From: Trebouxia sp. TZW2008
Lineage: Eukaryota; Chlorophyta; Trebouxiophyceae; Trebouxiales; Trebouxiaceae
Reading direction: 5' to 3'
Assembly: GCA_002118135.1 (NCBI GenBank)
Contig: BDIU01000199.1
Span: 1-64,000 of the forward strand
DNA length: 64,000 nucleotides
In this document: positions 34,794 through 54,293 of the stretch, in pieces
How the letters are laid out: each line of letters opens with the position of its first letter
How positions within the stretch are numbered: position 1 is the stretch's first letter
Program-made: the position numbers and the translations under genes
Notes under the pieces: generated by a model
What the model was told of the DNA's origin: nothing
The model's database searches: none
The model's input: only the letters and a program-made list of their open reading frames with translations

Positions 34794-36155
34794 TCAAAAT
34801 ATGCCATGATCTGCTGCAGTCACTGGCAATAGCTCCACTTTGTCATAAGTCCTGTACATAATGACATGAAATACAAACCTGTTCTGCCTCTCTGCAGGCT
34901 CGTCCAAGGGTATCTGGGCAGTGACATTTGAGTTCTTGAAAAACAACTTCTTCCGTGGGAAGTCTGCTTTGAGCAGTATAACGTGTCCGCTATTTAGCAT
35001 CCCTTCAGATGATGTAGAGGAGCCCACGTCCTTGCCTTTGCAATAGTGCCCATTGTTGTGGGTCCAGCCATAACTTGCTGGCAGATTGTAGAATGCTCCA
35101 TTGTCAACAATGTCTGCTCCAATGCCCACAAACATCCAGTGTTGGTTTTTGGTTATCTTGAACTTCACCAATCCTGTTCCTGTGATTGCTGGCTCAAGAG
35201 TGATGCTTCCATATTTTCCGCCACCGCTATTGGCGATTGCTGTGTCTTGCTGAGGCGTCACTGCAAATTCAGAATTTGATGAGCTGAAATGGAAAGCTGT
35301 CATGCATGTATAGCCCATGAAGTCCCCCAAAACCAGGTAGTCAATCAAATTCATGTAAGCGGCTAGCTGACTTGGCTCAATAGCTGGCCGAGGCAGTTTT
35401 GTATTTGGATCACTTTGGGTGGCACAACAGCGCAGGTAAGACAGAATGTGCTGAAAAAGCTGTGGATCAAAGTCTAGGAAGATGCGTCCTTGATCATCTC
35501 GGTCAAGGCATTGCTCCCAATTCCCATTGAACCTGGCAGCCAGAGCAGAGCCTGTGGCCTGTGCACACAAGCTACACAAGTCTACATATGCATGACATGG
35601 ACAAGTGTAGTGTTGACGCAAGTGCGAGCAAGCAATGGGACGATCAGGTTGAAATATCGTGTATGTCGCCTGCAAAATGATAGGCAAGGACATATGCACC
35701 TCAGCAAGAGTTGTGCCCTTTGCTGGCTGATGTAGACACACCTGTGTCAATGTTGACCTTTTGGTGGCAAAGGTGGTCCCTCCTACATTCAATGTGAGCA
35801 CGTCATTGTCTGCAACACCTACAGCTGCCATGAGCCGCTTCTCTTGCTCAAAGGCAGCAACCCTCTCTGCAAGGCCACGTTCTCCCTGCACACAGCTGTC
35901 GAACTCGGGATCTTGCCAAAGCTGGTTGACCTATTGACAAGCTTCCGAACAACTCCGCCCGAGCACAAGACTTATTGTACAAGACGTACTACGTTCATGC
36001 ACGACATGCAGCAGAGCGTGCCCGTGCGGGCAGTGCATAGCGCGCTGTGCATAGCAGATACTGGCTGTACAAGCTTCTACCTCTAGAAGTTGCTTCTCTC
36101 GCTCTTGAACAAGGCTGTGCACTTGACCTAACAAGTCAGACGTCTGCTTCATCAT
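34794..36155 (-). CDS. BTB/T1-domain protein A
   Basis: Exons 36081-36155, 35742-35885 and 34794-35558 join in phase 0 to 327 residues, starting at the first of two adjacent Met codons (MMKQTSDLLGQVHSLVQERE). A short coiled coil leads into a potassium-channel-tetramerisation type BTB domain: DNDVLTLNVGGTTFATKRST, then FNGNWEQCLDRDDQGRIFLD and FDPQLFQHILSYLR. The C-terminal 200 residues look like a beta-sandwich (SPRY-like or a general ligand-binding fold): WMFVGIGADIVDN, GHVILLKADFPRKKLFFKN, FVFHVIMYRTYDKVELLPV. KCTD-type proteins often serve as cullin-3 adaptors or oligomerisers; that role here is inference. Intron 2 (35559-35741) is 183 bases, divisible by three and free of stops, so its retention would give a longer open protein. 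Paralogue of the gene at 37797-39152. Confidence 0.85.
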
Positions 36156-36956
36156 TCTGACACCGATGCGCTGACGTCTTTTTACTTGATGCAACGAGAC
36201 AGCCTGGATCAACGTGCTCTAGGATTGGCTCGTGAAGCGCATTTCATGCATTTCATGTAGCATCTGCTGCAACTGCCCAGTGCTGTCTATGCTGGCTGCA
36301 TCTGCATCTTGCAAGGAGCTGTGCAAAAGCAACAAAACACAGCTGTGCGTATGGAGCCTGCTACGATGCATGTGAAAGGTAAATGCAATAAGCATGCTGC
36401 TTTACCTAGAAAGAACATTTTCCCCGCCTGTATGGCCACTGTGCTGATACAGGATACTTGCAATGTTTGTAATGAAGGCTCAATGTCAAGGCAGATGTGG
36501 CAGGCCTGGGACAGCAGCAGCAAGCAGAGGCCGACAGGTACATCAAGTTGAACACATTAGTTCTTATACTAGAACATAGCTCAAAAATTGAGTTATAGTG
36601 CATTTGCCAGCACCTCGACTCAATCTGCGTCCATTCTGCATCCAATCAGGAGCATTGGTCAGCCTTATACAGACGTTCTGATGCCAATCTGTGGTCGTCT
36701 GTACAACCTCTGCATCAGCGCTTCATGCGCAGCTTGCCACCATTTGCTGCTGACAACATCCAGAAAGGCAAGTATTGTTGTGGCTCAATCCCACTTGCTT
36801 GGTTGCCGATCACTGCAGGACTGCTACATGACAACTGATTGGCGTCATACGACAACATGATGCACTCACTCTCTTGACTGGCACCAACATAATCGACAGT
36901 AGCCTTGATCTCAAAGAACCATGCTCTCTTTCTCCTGACTAAAAGCTGTGCTGCAG

Positions 36957-37156
36957 GGCAAGCCCAGATGCTGGATCTGGACCAGTTCTCACCACAAGCA
37001 AACATGATTTACAATGTTGGCTATCAGAAGCAATAATTGGTCCTGAACAGCTTCCAAGAAGGCGCAAAACAGCTGCTGGATTACTGTCTCAGCATCACAG
37101 ATCCAGAGACAGTCAATTGCAAGCAGCATATGCAGAACCTGAACAGATCGCCATGA
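36957..37156 (+). pseudogene. Dead copy of the last PAH exon
   Basis: The segment after GCTGCAG matches the real terminal PAH exon (33873-34066) over its whole length, but a TAA appears after about 20 codons and there is a small insertion near the end. No other PAH exons accompany it. It arose with the segmental duplication that also doubled the BTB gene. Confidence 0.92.
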
Positions 37157-37796
37157 AGCATATTTGGCTTGACGGAAGCACTTGTCAAACTTGTGGGCTG
37201 AAGCAATAAGTACTGTGCCTAGTGGCTACTGAAGGAGGGATTTATTGTCTCTTGCAAGGCTGTGTCCTTGTAGTGTATGTGTTTTGTACATTATGTTGAC
37301 TGTCTAGTTTGACAACTACTTGAATGAACTCATCACGGCAAATGAACATTACTTCAGTACCAAATAGACTTGGACATGTGAAGCGCTGGAAAGGTAAAAC
37401 AAAGCTAACCAAAGTGCACCATTCCATGAACAGATCTAGACAGCTCAACAGCTATAGATGTCAGCGGCATGACAAGCATGCAAGTTGTAAGAGTGTTCGG
37501 TCATTAGCAGAATCTTCTGAGAAGCCTGACGTGGAGGCAAACTTGTTGTTTCAGCAGATGCAGTCAGAATCAACATGCTGAGACAAGAAGTTTAAAATGA
37601 TGTACAAGAATTTGAATGTGCCCTTTTGCCAAACTGTCCTTATAAAACAGCCTGTAGCTGTGTGCTTGTACACACGCTGCAACTGTCTGGAATGACACAA
37701 GAAGTATACACTTGTCCGTTGTTCCTGTCAGCTTGAATGCTGCTTCTTTCTTGATTGACAAGAGCGCCTTGCTGCTGCATATATGCGCTTGGATCT

Positions 37797-39152
37797 TCAA
37801 AAAACGCTCAAGTCTTCTGCAGTCACTGGCAGCAGCTCCACTTCATCATTGGCATAGTACATGATCACATGAAACACAAATTTGTTCTGCTTCTCTGCAG
37901 GCTCGTCCAAGGGTATCTGGGCTACAGTGGATGCACTCAAGTTTTTGAAAAGCAGCTTTTTGCCTGGAAAGTCTGCTTTTACCAAGACAACCTCTCCGCT
38001 GCCTAGCGACACTTGTGAGCCAGCAGAGCTGACGATGTTCTGACCTTTGCAATAGTACTGGTTGATGTGACCCCAGCCATACGATGATGGCGAAGTGTAG
38101 AATGTTGTGCTGTCGGCAATATCTGCTCCAATACCTACAAACATCCACTGCTGATTGTTACTGATCTTGAACTTCACAACCCCTGTACCTTGAATTGCTG
38201 GCTCAAGAGTGATGCCTCGATATTTGTTGCCACCACTGATGGCAGTTGCCCTTGTTTGCTGAGGTGTCACTTTGAATTCAGAGTTTGCTGAGCTGAAGTG
38301 AAAGGCTATTGAGCCTGTATAACCCATGAAGTCTCCCAGAACCAGGTAGTTGACCAGATTCATGTAAGCTGCTTGCTGATTTGGCTCAATGGCTGGCAGA
38401 CACGGCCTTGTATCTGGATCACTTTGAGTGGCACAGAAGCGCAGGTAAGACAGAATGTGCTGGAAAAGCTGGGGGTCGAAGTCCAAGAAGATATGTCCTT
38501 CGTCATCTCGGTCAAGGCATTGCTCCCAGTTCCCACGGAATCTCGCAGCCAGAGCAGAGCCTCTGGCCTGTGCACACAAGCTACATAAGTCTGCTCTGTA
38601 TTTGACACGCATCCTTTAAAGGACGTGTTGTATGTGCAAGGGGTAGTACATCAAGCTGCAGCAAGTTGCAGTCTGAACATTGCATACGCTGCCTCTAGTA
38701 TGGAAACCGAGTACAAAGGCAACTTAGCAATAGCTGTAGTCCTCGATTGCTGGTGCAAGCACAAACCTGTGTCAGAGTTGACCTTTTGGTGGAAAAGGTG
38801 GTTCCTCCTACATTTAGTGTGAGCACATCATGGTCTGCAACACCTACAGCCATCATAAGCTGCTTCTCTCGCTCAAAGGCGGCGACCTTCTCCGCAAGTC
38901 CACGTTCACCCTGCACACAGCTGGCGATCTTTGCATGGTACGGGTCATGCCAGATGATCAGTTTGCTGATTTCGGTACTGGAACATGACATACCTTTTCG
39001 GAGCATGCATGCATACGCGACATAGCAGAGCGTGGGACCTCGAAACGCTATGCACTAATACATGTACAAGCTTGTACCTCTTGCACTTGCTTCTCTCGCT
39101 CTTCAAAGAGGTGGTGCACCTGACTCAACAGGTCAGACGCCCGTTCCATCAT
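37797..39152 (-). CDS. BTB/T1-domain protein B
   Basis: Exons 39078-39152, 38767-38910 and 37797-38567 join in phase 0 to 329 residues, with the same exon layout as the paralogue at 34794-36155; the first two exons are identical in length. The BTB core reads DHDVLTLNVGGTTFSTKRST and RGNWEQCLDRDDEGHIFLDF, and the C-terminal domain keeps WMFVGIGADIADS and KADFPGKKLLFKNL. Differences are spread evenly and no stop is present, so both copies look functional. Intron 2 here is 199 bases and cannot be read through, unlike in copy A. Confidence 0.85.
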
Positions 39153-39314
39153 GTTGACACCGATGTGGTCGCGATTCCAACACCGTTGGCGCAAGACCAA
39201 GTTTTGACTCAGTGTGATCTAGGATTGGCTGATGTCGTGCAGCATTCAAATTTGCCTGGACTGACAATTTGTCCGGTTGGCGAGGCATGGCCAACTGGGC
39301 GCTGCCCATTGTTG

Positions 39315-39710
39315 CTACTCATCAGCATTGAAACAAGGCTCAATGCTGAAGATCTTGCTTGTTGTGTTTGTACCCCTGCTGAGCAGCAATACCACATCAT
39401 GACTCCTCCGCCATAGCTGACTGACGTCATGCCATGATGATATACCATGCTGCACTTTCACGACTGGCACAAACATGCTTGACAGCAGCCGCTGATGATG
39501 ATTGATCTCAAAGCACCACGATAAACTTTCCGGTGATACGATGTGCTGAAAGAGCTCAGCAATGGTAGGCTGCACGGTAGCATCTGACTGCGCGTCTTCT
39601 GCATTGGCAATGAATGCTGGGCTGGTCAAGTGTGCAATGAACACAGACAGACACCCAAGAACATTTGGGATCTGGATTAGGAAAATGCTTGGAAGCTCAG
39701 CTCTATCCAC
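39315..39710 (-). other. Open frame upstream of BTB gene B, uncertain
   Basis: A 131-codon minus-strand frame beginning MDRAELPSIFLIQIPNVLG with a hydrophobic start. Part of it lies in the duplicated segment (counterpart near 36800-36930), but the matching frame there is broken. It could be an extra 5' exon, 3' sequence of the neighbouring gene, or chance. No family is recognised. Confidence 0.2.
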
Positions 39711-39742
39711 AAAACTGAATGGGGAAGGGGAAAAATCTGGCC

Positions 39743-40980
39743 CTACTTCTTCTTGCTGGGCGTTGCTGCTTGTATTGCTGCAACAGCTGCAGCCCGCTTC
39801 TCCTGCTGCTTGTTATCCCAGGCATCTAACCTCATTACATCCTCTGTTGCTGCTTGCTGCAAGGCTGCATTCTCTCTCTGCACTGCAGCCTGATGCCTTT
39901 GGTGAGGCCCCAACTCTGGTAAAGCTGGCAGATTTTTGCAGAAACGCACAAATGAAGGGCTGTCAATGGCGTGCTGGCGGTAGGCTGACTCATCCTCTAC
40001 ACGAGGCGTTGGACCTGTTCTGATCGAAAGGTCGCCTGCTCTGCCCGACTGAGCATAGCTGTCCCTGCCTACCCTGACCTTCCTGTACAGCAGTTTTTGC
40101 TTGTAAGAACACTGACGTGAGGACCGTTTTGTCATGAATATAATGCTAATGGGGACCAATCACTGCATTCCGACCGCAATGCTTGCTGTCTCTGCCTACC
40201 CTGACCTTCCTGTACAGCAGTTTCTGCTTGTAAGAACATGGATGTGAGGACTGTTTTCTTATCACGAGAATTCCGATGGGGATCACCCACCGCATCTCGA
40301 CTGCAGTGCTTGCTGTCCCTGCCTACCCTGACTTTCCTGTAGAGTAGGCTTTGCTTGCAAGGACATTGACGTGAGGACTGCTTTGTTGCAAGTGCATTGC
40401 AGATGGGAACTGAATTCTGACTGCAGTGTCTCCTCTGAGCAATGTACGACCAGAGACAAGGACAATGTTGGTACTCTCAGCAGTCGCCACCAGGAGAAGC
40501 TCCTGTACATGCATGCAGCTGTGTTTGTTTGATAGGACTGCAGCAATTCATGTGAGGCGTACTCAAGAGGCTATTGCTTTGTGTGGGGTTGCAGTACAAC
40601 ACTGTCACCAATCTGTCTGCCTGGACAAGTGTCATATTGCCTAAGAGGCGTTCTTGAAGGGTATGCTAAAGCATCGTATTCTGTGAATCATTGCACGGGC
40701 TCAATTGCTTGTGCCACAGCTGCACAGCTGCCAAGCATCTGCCAGCCAGCACTGAATAACTTGCTGTTTTGTTGAGTGGTGCAAGCTACGTCCAGCAAAA
40801 TGACTGAGCGCTGCTCATGACATGCTCAGCACCAACAGACAATGAAGCATGAGTTGCCAGGTCCATTTGGGACTGGTCTTACCTGCTGAGCGCCTGATCT
40901 AAAGAGAATTCTGCATCACTCTCCATGAAGCGTGCTTGGCCTGTCTGCCGAGCCATTCTGGGGATCAATGGTTCAGCCAT
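39743..40980 (-). CDS. Small conserved-looking protein, function unknown
   Basis: Exons 40883-40980, 40333-40518 and 39743-40019 join in phase (2, then 2) to about 186 residues. The start is MAEPLIPRMARQTGQARFME. A middle part ELLLVATAESTNIVLVSGR is hydrophobic and beta-like. The C-terminal half is helical and charged (SPSFVRFCKNLPALPELGPH, AAVQRENAALQQAATED, DNKQQEKRAAAVAAIQAA) and ends in SKKK. No signal peptide or known domain was recognised. Two donor-side copies of exon 2 follow it in intron 2. Confidence 0.6.
40072..40260 (-). repeat. Donor-side copies of the 40333-40518 exon end
   Basis: Two segments (about 40184-40260 and 40072-40140) repeat the exon's last ~40 bases with its donor GTCAGG and following intron (CTGTACAGGAAGGTCAGGGT). 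They are downstream in transcript direction. The nearer ones are very similar to each other, suggesting recent events. Confidence 0.75.
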
Positions 40981-43439
40981 TGTGCCTGAAAACGCCCATG
41001 CAACATCTTGAGAGGGTTATCTGATAATGCTCAGCAGCGTCATATCTCAACCCACGTGGCTTGGACTGATTTATATTTGGTCAATTCTGTGTGATGGCTT
41101 TGCATGCCTGATGCAACTTCTCATGTAGCCTTTGTGAGTTTGTCAACTTCAACAGTAATTACTATGGCTTGTCAGCAACATATCGTGTCTACATCAGCAT
41201 CATTTTGCCTATGCAGCAGCTTGACTGTACCAGTTGACCTGTTATGGCCGCCATGTTATGGTTGCATGCTGCCTAGCATGCATGAGCAAGCATGCATGCA
41301 TGAGTCGGCGTGCAGGGTAAATGAGCCATAAGAGGGGTTGCTGTCAGGTAACTCTGCTTGCTGTTTTGCAAAAGATCATGACAATGACAAGAAATGGCCT
41401 TACTAGAGCTCTCCATTTTGCAATGAGGGAATTGGCGGCACCCCTGGAAGGGTGGGGGGGACCCCTGAGGGACAGGCAAGCACTTCCTGCCTTCTGCCCT
41501 GGGGCCGCTGCTAGATGCCTCTGCAAGTAGTAGTTTGTATTGCGACTTTCAATCTTGCCAACCAGGTTTGTTGTATAGATGACTGCTGTGGCCAAAGCCA
41601 GCTGTCAAAGCTGCAAGTAGCGTCAATGCACAAGACACGTTGGTGTTTCAAGCAAGCAGTAGGCATGCACACTGTCTTTTACAAATTGCTAATGCTCTCG
41701 AGGCAGCTGTTCCAACTGCATGCGTGACTGCGCTCTTTTGTTGAGCTGCCATTGCCGGAAACTGCCCTTTCAGATTGCACACACTATGGCAACTCTAGGT
41801 CATAGATTGTACTTGATGCTTTGTATACCTTGTGAGCTTGAATGGACAGCTAGAAGGACAGGGCTTGTTGCAAGATTTTATACTTGCAGCAAGGTCTCAT
41901 TTTACGTTGGGATGAGAAAGCGGGGTATGAGCCTGCTCCATGTACTATGATCTCATCAAATCAGGCCATGGCATGATATACCTGCATAGGCAAGGTGCCT
42001 CCTATAGCCTGGGTGGACTTGTCTCCTGACATAGTAAGCCCGGTCACAGCCCTGCACCACTGGACCCTCCATCTCATGAGTCAGCTGAGGGGAGATTGCG
42101 CGCCTGCAATGCCAAACAAGGCATTGACAGGGAAAGCAGACCTGTCAGGTGTGTGTGCTGTGGTAGGGACCACACAGAGTGCATTAGTGCATTGCGTGTG
42201 GATGTTGCATCAAGGGCTGTACAGACTACTCGTTGAGATGCTGCTATTGCTGAAAGCATGCCAAGCAACAATGTGATGACTTCTCACAAACCATGGCACT
42301 GTTGTCTAGCGATGACACCTTGACTGGCTCGTGCGCGGCAACAATGAGTCTAATCAGTTGCACTTGCCGCAAAAATATGCATCTAGCGCTGACACCATTG
42401 ACTGATACCATGGAAGACAGCAAACATGTGTTTAAACCTGTTTTCACAAGCAGTCTTACCTTCTTGAGACAGTAGCTGCCGGTGACGCTGAGTAACTCAG
42501 GTCAAGTCCATGACTAAAGCTCTGCAAGAAACACTGCCGATTCATCAGTAAGCTGCTCACATTGTAGCAGTGCAACAGATTTGCCACTGACAGTGCCTGC
42601 GACAAGCGCAGCAGTGCAGGCAGCAGCGCTTTTGAGATGGACTAACAGTGTTGCTGCAGCTTACATCTGGCTCGTGGAGATGCTTACGTCCCAGGTGACC
42701 TCCGCCCAGAGATGCTACCAACCAATTAGGTGAGCTGCCTGGAATCCCTTGCAGTTCTTTGCCAAACTGTGGCATGCAAGCACTGCAGGACATATGTCAG
42801 ACTAGTCTGTAAATCAAACGTAAAGCGCAGATGTGATGCTGCCAAAGCTCGTGCCTGTGTGGATTCGCAATCTCCATGTCAGCACCGCCAGTCACGCACA
42901 GCACGACGGGCGTGCACCCTCGCGAACCTCGCAGACTACCGCAAAGTAGAAGAAATCGACTATTTTCTGGACAGACAGCTAGTCTCGAAAGCAAGTAAGT
43001 GCTAGCGGTCAGCGCATCTCTCCAAGGGCTAGCGCGCAGCTGCTTTGCCTGTCCGCCGGTATCGAGGACGTGCTTTGCATGCTGCCTCCGCTTTGAAGGC
43101 TTGAAGGCGATAGTCAGAGACTCTAAATCCATCTCGAGATGATCCCGCAATCCTCCTCATCATCGTTGATCATCTGCGCAGGCGAGGCTGACACACTAAC
43201 TATAGTCGTTCACAGTTTCTGTCCCACGCCGTCCTGAAGGCTTGCTCACAGCGTAGTGCCTGAGTCGCATATAGGTGAGTAGCGTATGATCAGCCGAAGG
43301 GCGAGATTTGAATGTCGCCCAACGTTGTCGCCGCACAGTGAACGTTGTTTCCGAAACGTTTCGGGCTTGTTTTGCTGCAAGCTGTGATCTCTTACGGGAG
43401 CGCGACTGACAGTGCTTGAACTCGCAGGTGCCTGTAGAG
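40981..43439. other. Unresolved region, possible gene on the minus strand
   Basis: Several stretches look coding, but no complete model could be built. On the minus strand 42797-43135 is open from MDLESLTIAFKPSKRRQHAK for over 110 codons. 42688-42770 reads FGKELQGIPGSSPNWLVASL up to a good GTAAGC donor. 42110-42265 and 41400-41530 (RHLAAAPGQKAGSACLSLRG) are also open. A plus frame at 42875-42995 (MSAPPVTHSTTG ... to a GTAAGT donor) competes with these. No domain is recognised, and the strand itself is uncertain. Confidence 0.3.
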
Positions 43440-44242
43440 ATGTCGAGCAACAACGCGGGAGGTCCAGCTGGTCCCGCAGGGCCACAGGCAGGTCCTGAGG
43501 GCGTCCCCCAAGGGCAGAGCAACCAGGGCAGCAACACGCAGCAGCAACAGCAGTACCAGCAGGGATCAAATCAGTCACAGAACCGCAACGTAAACGGAAA
43601 TCAGGTAGTCGCAACGTCTGCTGTGCAGCCCGACTGTCGGCCACTACTGCAAGATCTTGTGTTTAGTCATACCTATGTCGGGACAGCAGCGCTCCTATGT
43701 AAGCTCTTCGGACGCGTTCTGCCAGTGCTGTACGTCTGTGACAGATCTGGTTTTCGTTGCAGTTGCCCTCGTCGTCTCATCTCGGCCCCGAGTTTTTGGC
43801 CATGCTGCAGGATGGGCACAAACTGTCAGACAGACCCATCATTCCAGACGAGCGGTTTGCCAGGCCTCAGCAGAACCAGCAGGGCCAACAGCAGCAGCAA
43901 CAGCAGCAGCCAGAGGAGGAGCAGACTCTTGGCAGCAAATATGGCATTGGACTGCCTGGAGTACGTCTAGAGGGTACTAACACTTATACTGGAGTCCAAA
44001 CAGCAGAGGATCTGTCCTCCAACCTGCCAGTCATTGTGTCAGTTGACACCACAGTTGCTCCCACCATTGGCCGTGCTGCTTTGGGCGGTGGCAGCAGCTT
44101 TGGGTTCACAGGCGCTGCTGACCAGGCTCACAGTGCTGCCTATGGTGGATCTGGTGCAGCCAACAGCCCTGAGGTTATGGCCAAGAAGGCTGCCAACATC
44201 ACCACTGCCCTTGGAGTCAATGACCACATTGCTGGTATCTAG
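43440..44242 (+). CDS. Gln/Gly-rich protein, function unknown
   Basis: Exons 43440-43604 and 43763-44242 join in phase 0 to 214 residues. The ATG lies 12 bases after a CTCGCAG acceptor, so a non-coding first exon is likely. The N terminus is disordered (Gly, Pro, Ala, then Gln/Asn-rich). A compact motif LGPEFLAMLQDGHKLSDRPI follows, then IPDERFARP, a poly-Gln stretch, LGSKYGIGLPGVRLEGTNTY and an Ala/Gly-rich C terminus ending GVNDHIAGI. The two non-repetitive motifs suggest real conservation, but I cannot name the family. No membrane segment or signal peptide is seen. Confidence 0.7.
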
Positions 44243-45229
44243 TTTGTGCGATTGACAGACACAGAGCAGCTGATGATCCCAGGAAACTATGAGGGCACAA
44301 ATGAGACAGAAGTCTAGCTGCATGGTACTTGCCATTTTGTTGATGGGTCTGAGTACCGTACTCTGGCCCTCATTGTCTTGCCGATCGGGCAACCTTTGCC
44401 TTTGTTGAGCCCAATATAGTATATTTTGACTGTGACTGAAACAACCAGTAATGAAGGAGGCGTTGAAGCTTTACTTATGTGGTTTGGTGCTGTTGCACAA
44501 TGTCAAAATGCACTGCATCACCACATCTGTCTCGGGTCATTTAGCTTGCTGCAAGAGATTCCTTGGTTGCTCCTGCTAGGGTGTTGTTTTCGAGAATGAG
44601 CTGATTTGCATAATTGGCCTGAGCCAAAGTCCATTGGCATGCATCTCGGTCAGACTGAGCACACTCAATCCACAGCACACATCACGCTATGGTGAGTACC
44701 TATTCTTGCACGCACAAGTTTTGCAGGTGTGTGGTTCTTGGGTGCACACCTGATAGTGAAACCCGAGGCCCAGAAGTTCCTCGAGGCAAGTGCTGTCATC
44801 TTTGCCATAACGCTTCAACTTCCACCGACTATGCCAACGACAATGATTATCGTTTCCTGAGGTTCTGAGAGATTTTGCATGTTCAAAAAGTTGCACAGCA
44901 TGCCAAGCAACAGTGCTGCACATGCAGTCGCATGCATGCACGTGATTGAAAGTGTGGACAGTATCTGATGCCCCATAAACGCTCTCCTACGCACATGCGT
45001 TGGATGAAACAGCTTGCAAGAATAGCTGATGGGCGTGGGTATGCATCAAGCTCAAAGCTGGTCTCGGAGCGACGTTTTGCGTGAGACCTATGCATAGCAT
45101 TGCATACGGCACGCAGCATGCTGCGGATTTGACGAGTATGCCAGACAGCCTCAACATCAACTCCCAGTATGCACTTTCGATGACATGTAAAAGATAAGCT
45201 GTTGGCTGCGCGACACTGATCAGTTAGGC
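44243..45229. other. Intergenic region upstream of the RecQ gene
   Basis: No gene supported. A 157-codon minus frame (44883-45356) overlaps the RecQ start in antisense and has no family signal, so it is not called. Should contain the RecQ promoter. Confidence 0.5.
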
Positions 45230-53621
<8,392 letters not shown>

Positions 53622-54293
53622 TGCAGAGCATGTTGCAATCTACTGGCTGTAACTGTGTCCACTAACATACTATGATACGAAGTTATCTTGCTCACGTTTA
53701 CATTCAGAATCAGGGGTCAGCACAATCCCAGTGTGACAACATCAGCCTATCCACTTATGGCAAAACGCTTGTCATGCCTACCGTGTTTGTGTCACAGCAC
53801 ACTCAGTCTGTGTGTTGCGATGCATGGTCATTCTTTTGTAGACGGCCACACTTACAAAGGCACGATGCTGGCACCAAGGTGTGCGCAATCACGTTTAATT
53901 TTTGTACAGCAATTGCTTGCAAGCTGGCTATTGTAAAATCGAATAGCGTCCTTTGCTTGACGAATGAGCCGTAGGTGAAAACAGTCTGCACGTAATGTTT
54001 GTCTCGAGCTTGTTATCAATTACAATGCATGATCTCAAGAAGCTGCTGTACCAAATTGCAAGCTTGCCTTGAGGTAAAATACGCCGATAGCTCAAAAAGC
54101 TACGGAAGCAAAGCGAAAATCATACTGTAACAGTAGTGTACAAAGCTGATGTGTGACCTGCTCCAAAGTATTGTCAATTCCATGGGCAGCACCACTTATT
54201 GCTTATTGGACATCATAGTGATGTACACAGTCAACAAAGTAAGAAGCCAGTGCTGTCAATGGATTCAGCACATTTTTCCTCTGCTGATGCCAC
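53622..54293. other. Intergenic region between convergent genes
   Basis: Short spacer between the 3' ends of the RecQ and cysteine protease genes. A TGTAA-type sequence (CTGTAACTGT) 26 bases after the RecQ stop could be an algal polyadenylation signal. No other feature seen. Confidence 0.45.

Larger units (their letters stand above)
33865..39525. repeat. Tandem segmental duplication, ~2.6-3.1 kb units
   Basis: Unit A (about 33865-36930) and unit B (about 36949-39525) are adjacent and head to tail. Each holds, in order, a PAH last exon, a shared flank (TGTATGTGTTTTGTACATTATGT), a complete BTB-domain gene on the minus strand, a GGATTGGCT motif and a shared upstream segment (TGATCTCAAAG). The BTB genes survive in both units; the PAH exon in unit B is dead. 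Confidence 0.88.

Noticed and set aside
34794..35891. A single uninterrupted 365-codon BTB gene
   Set aside because: The segment between 35559 and 35741 has good splice sites, low-quality coding content and aligns with a clear intron in the paralogue, so the three-exon model is preferred.
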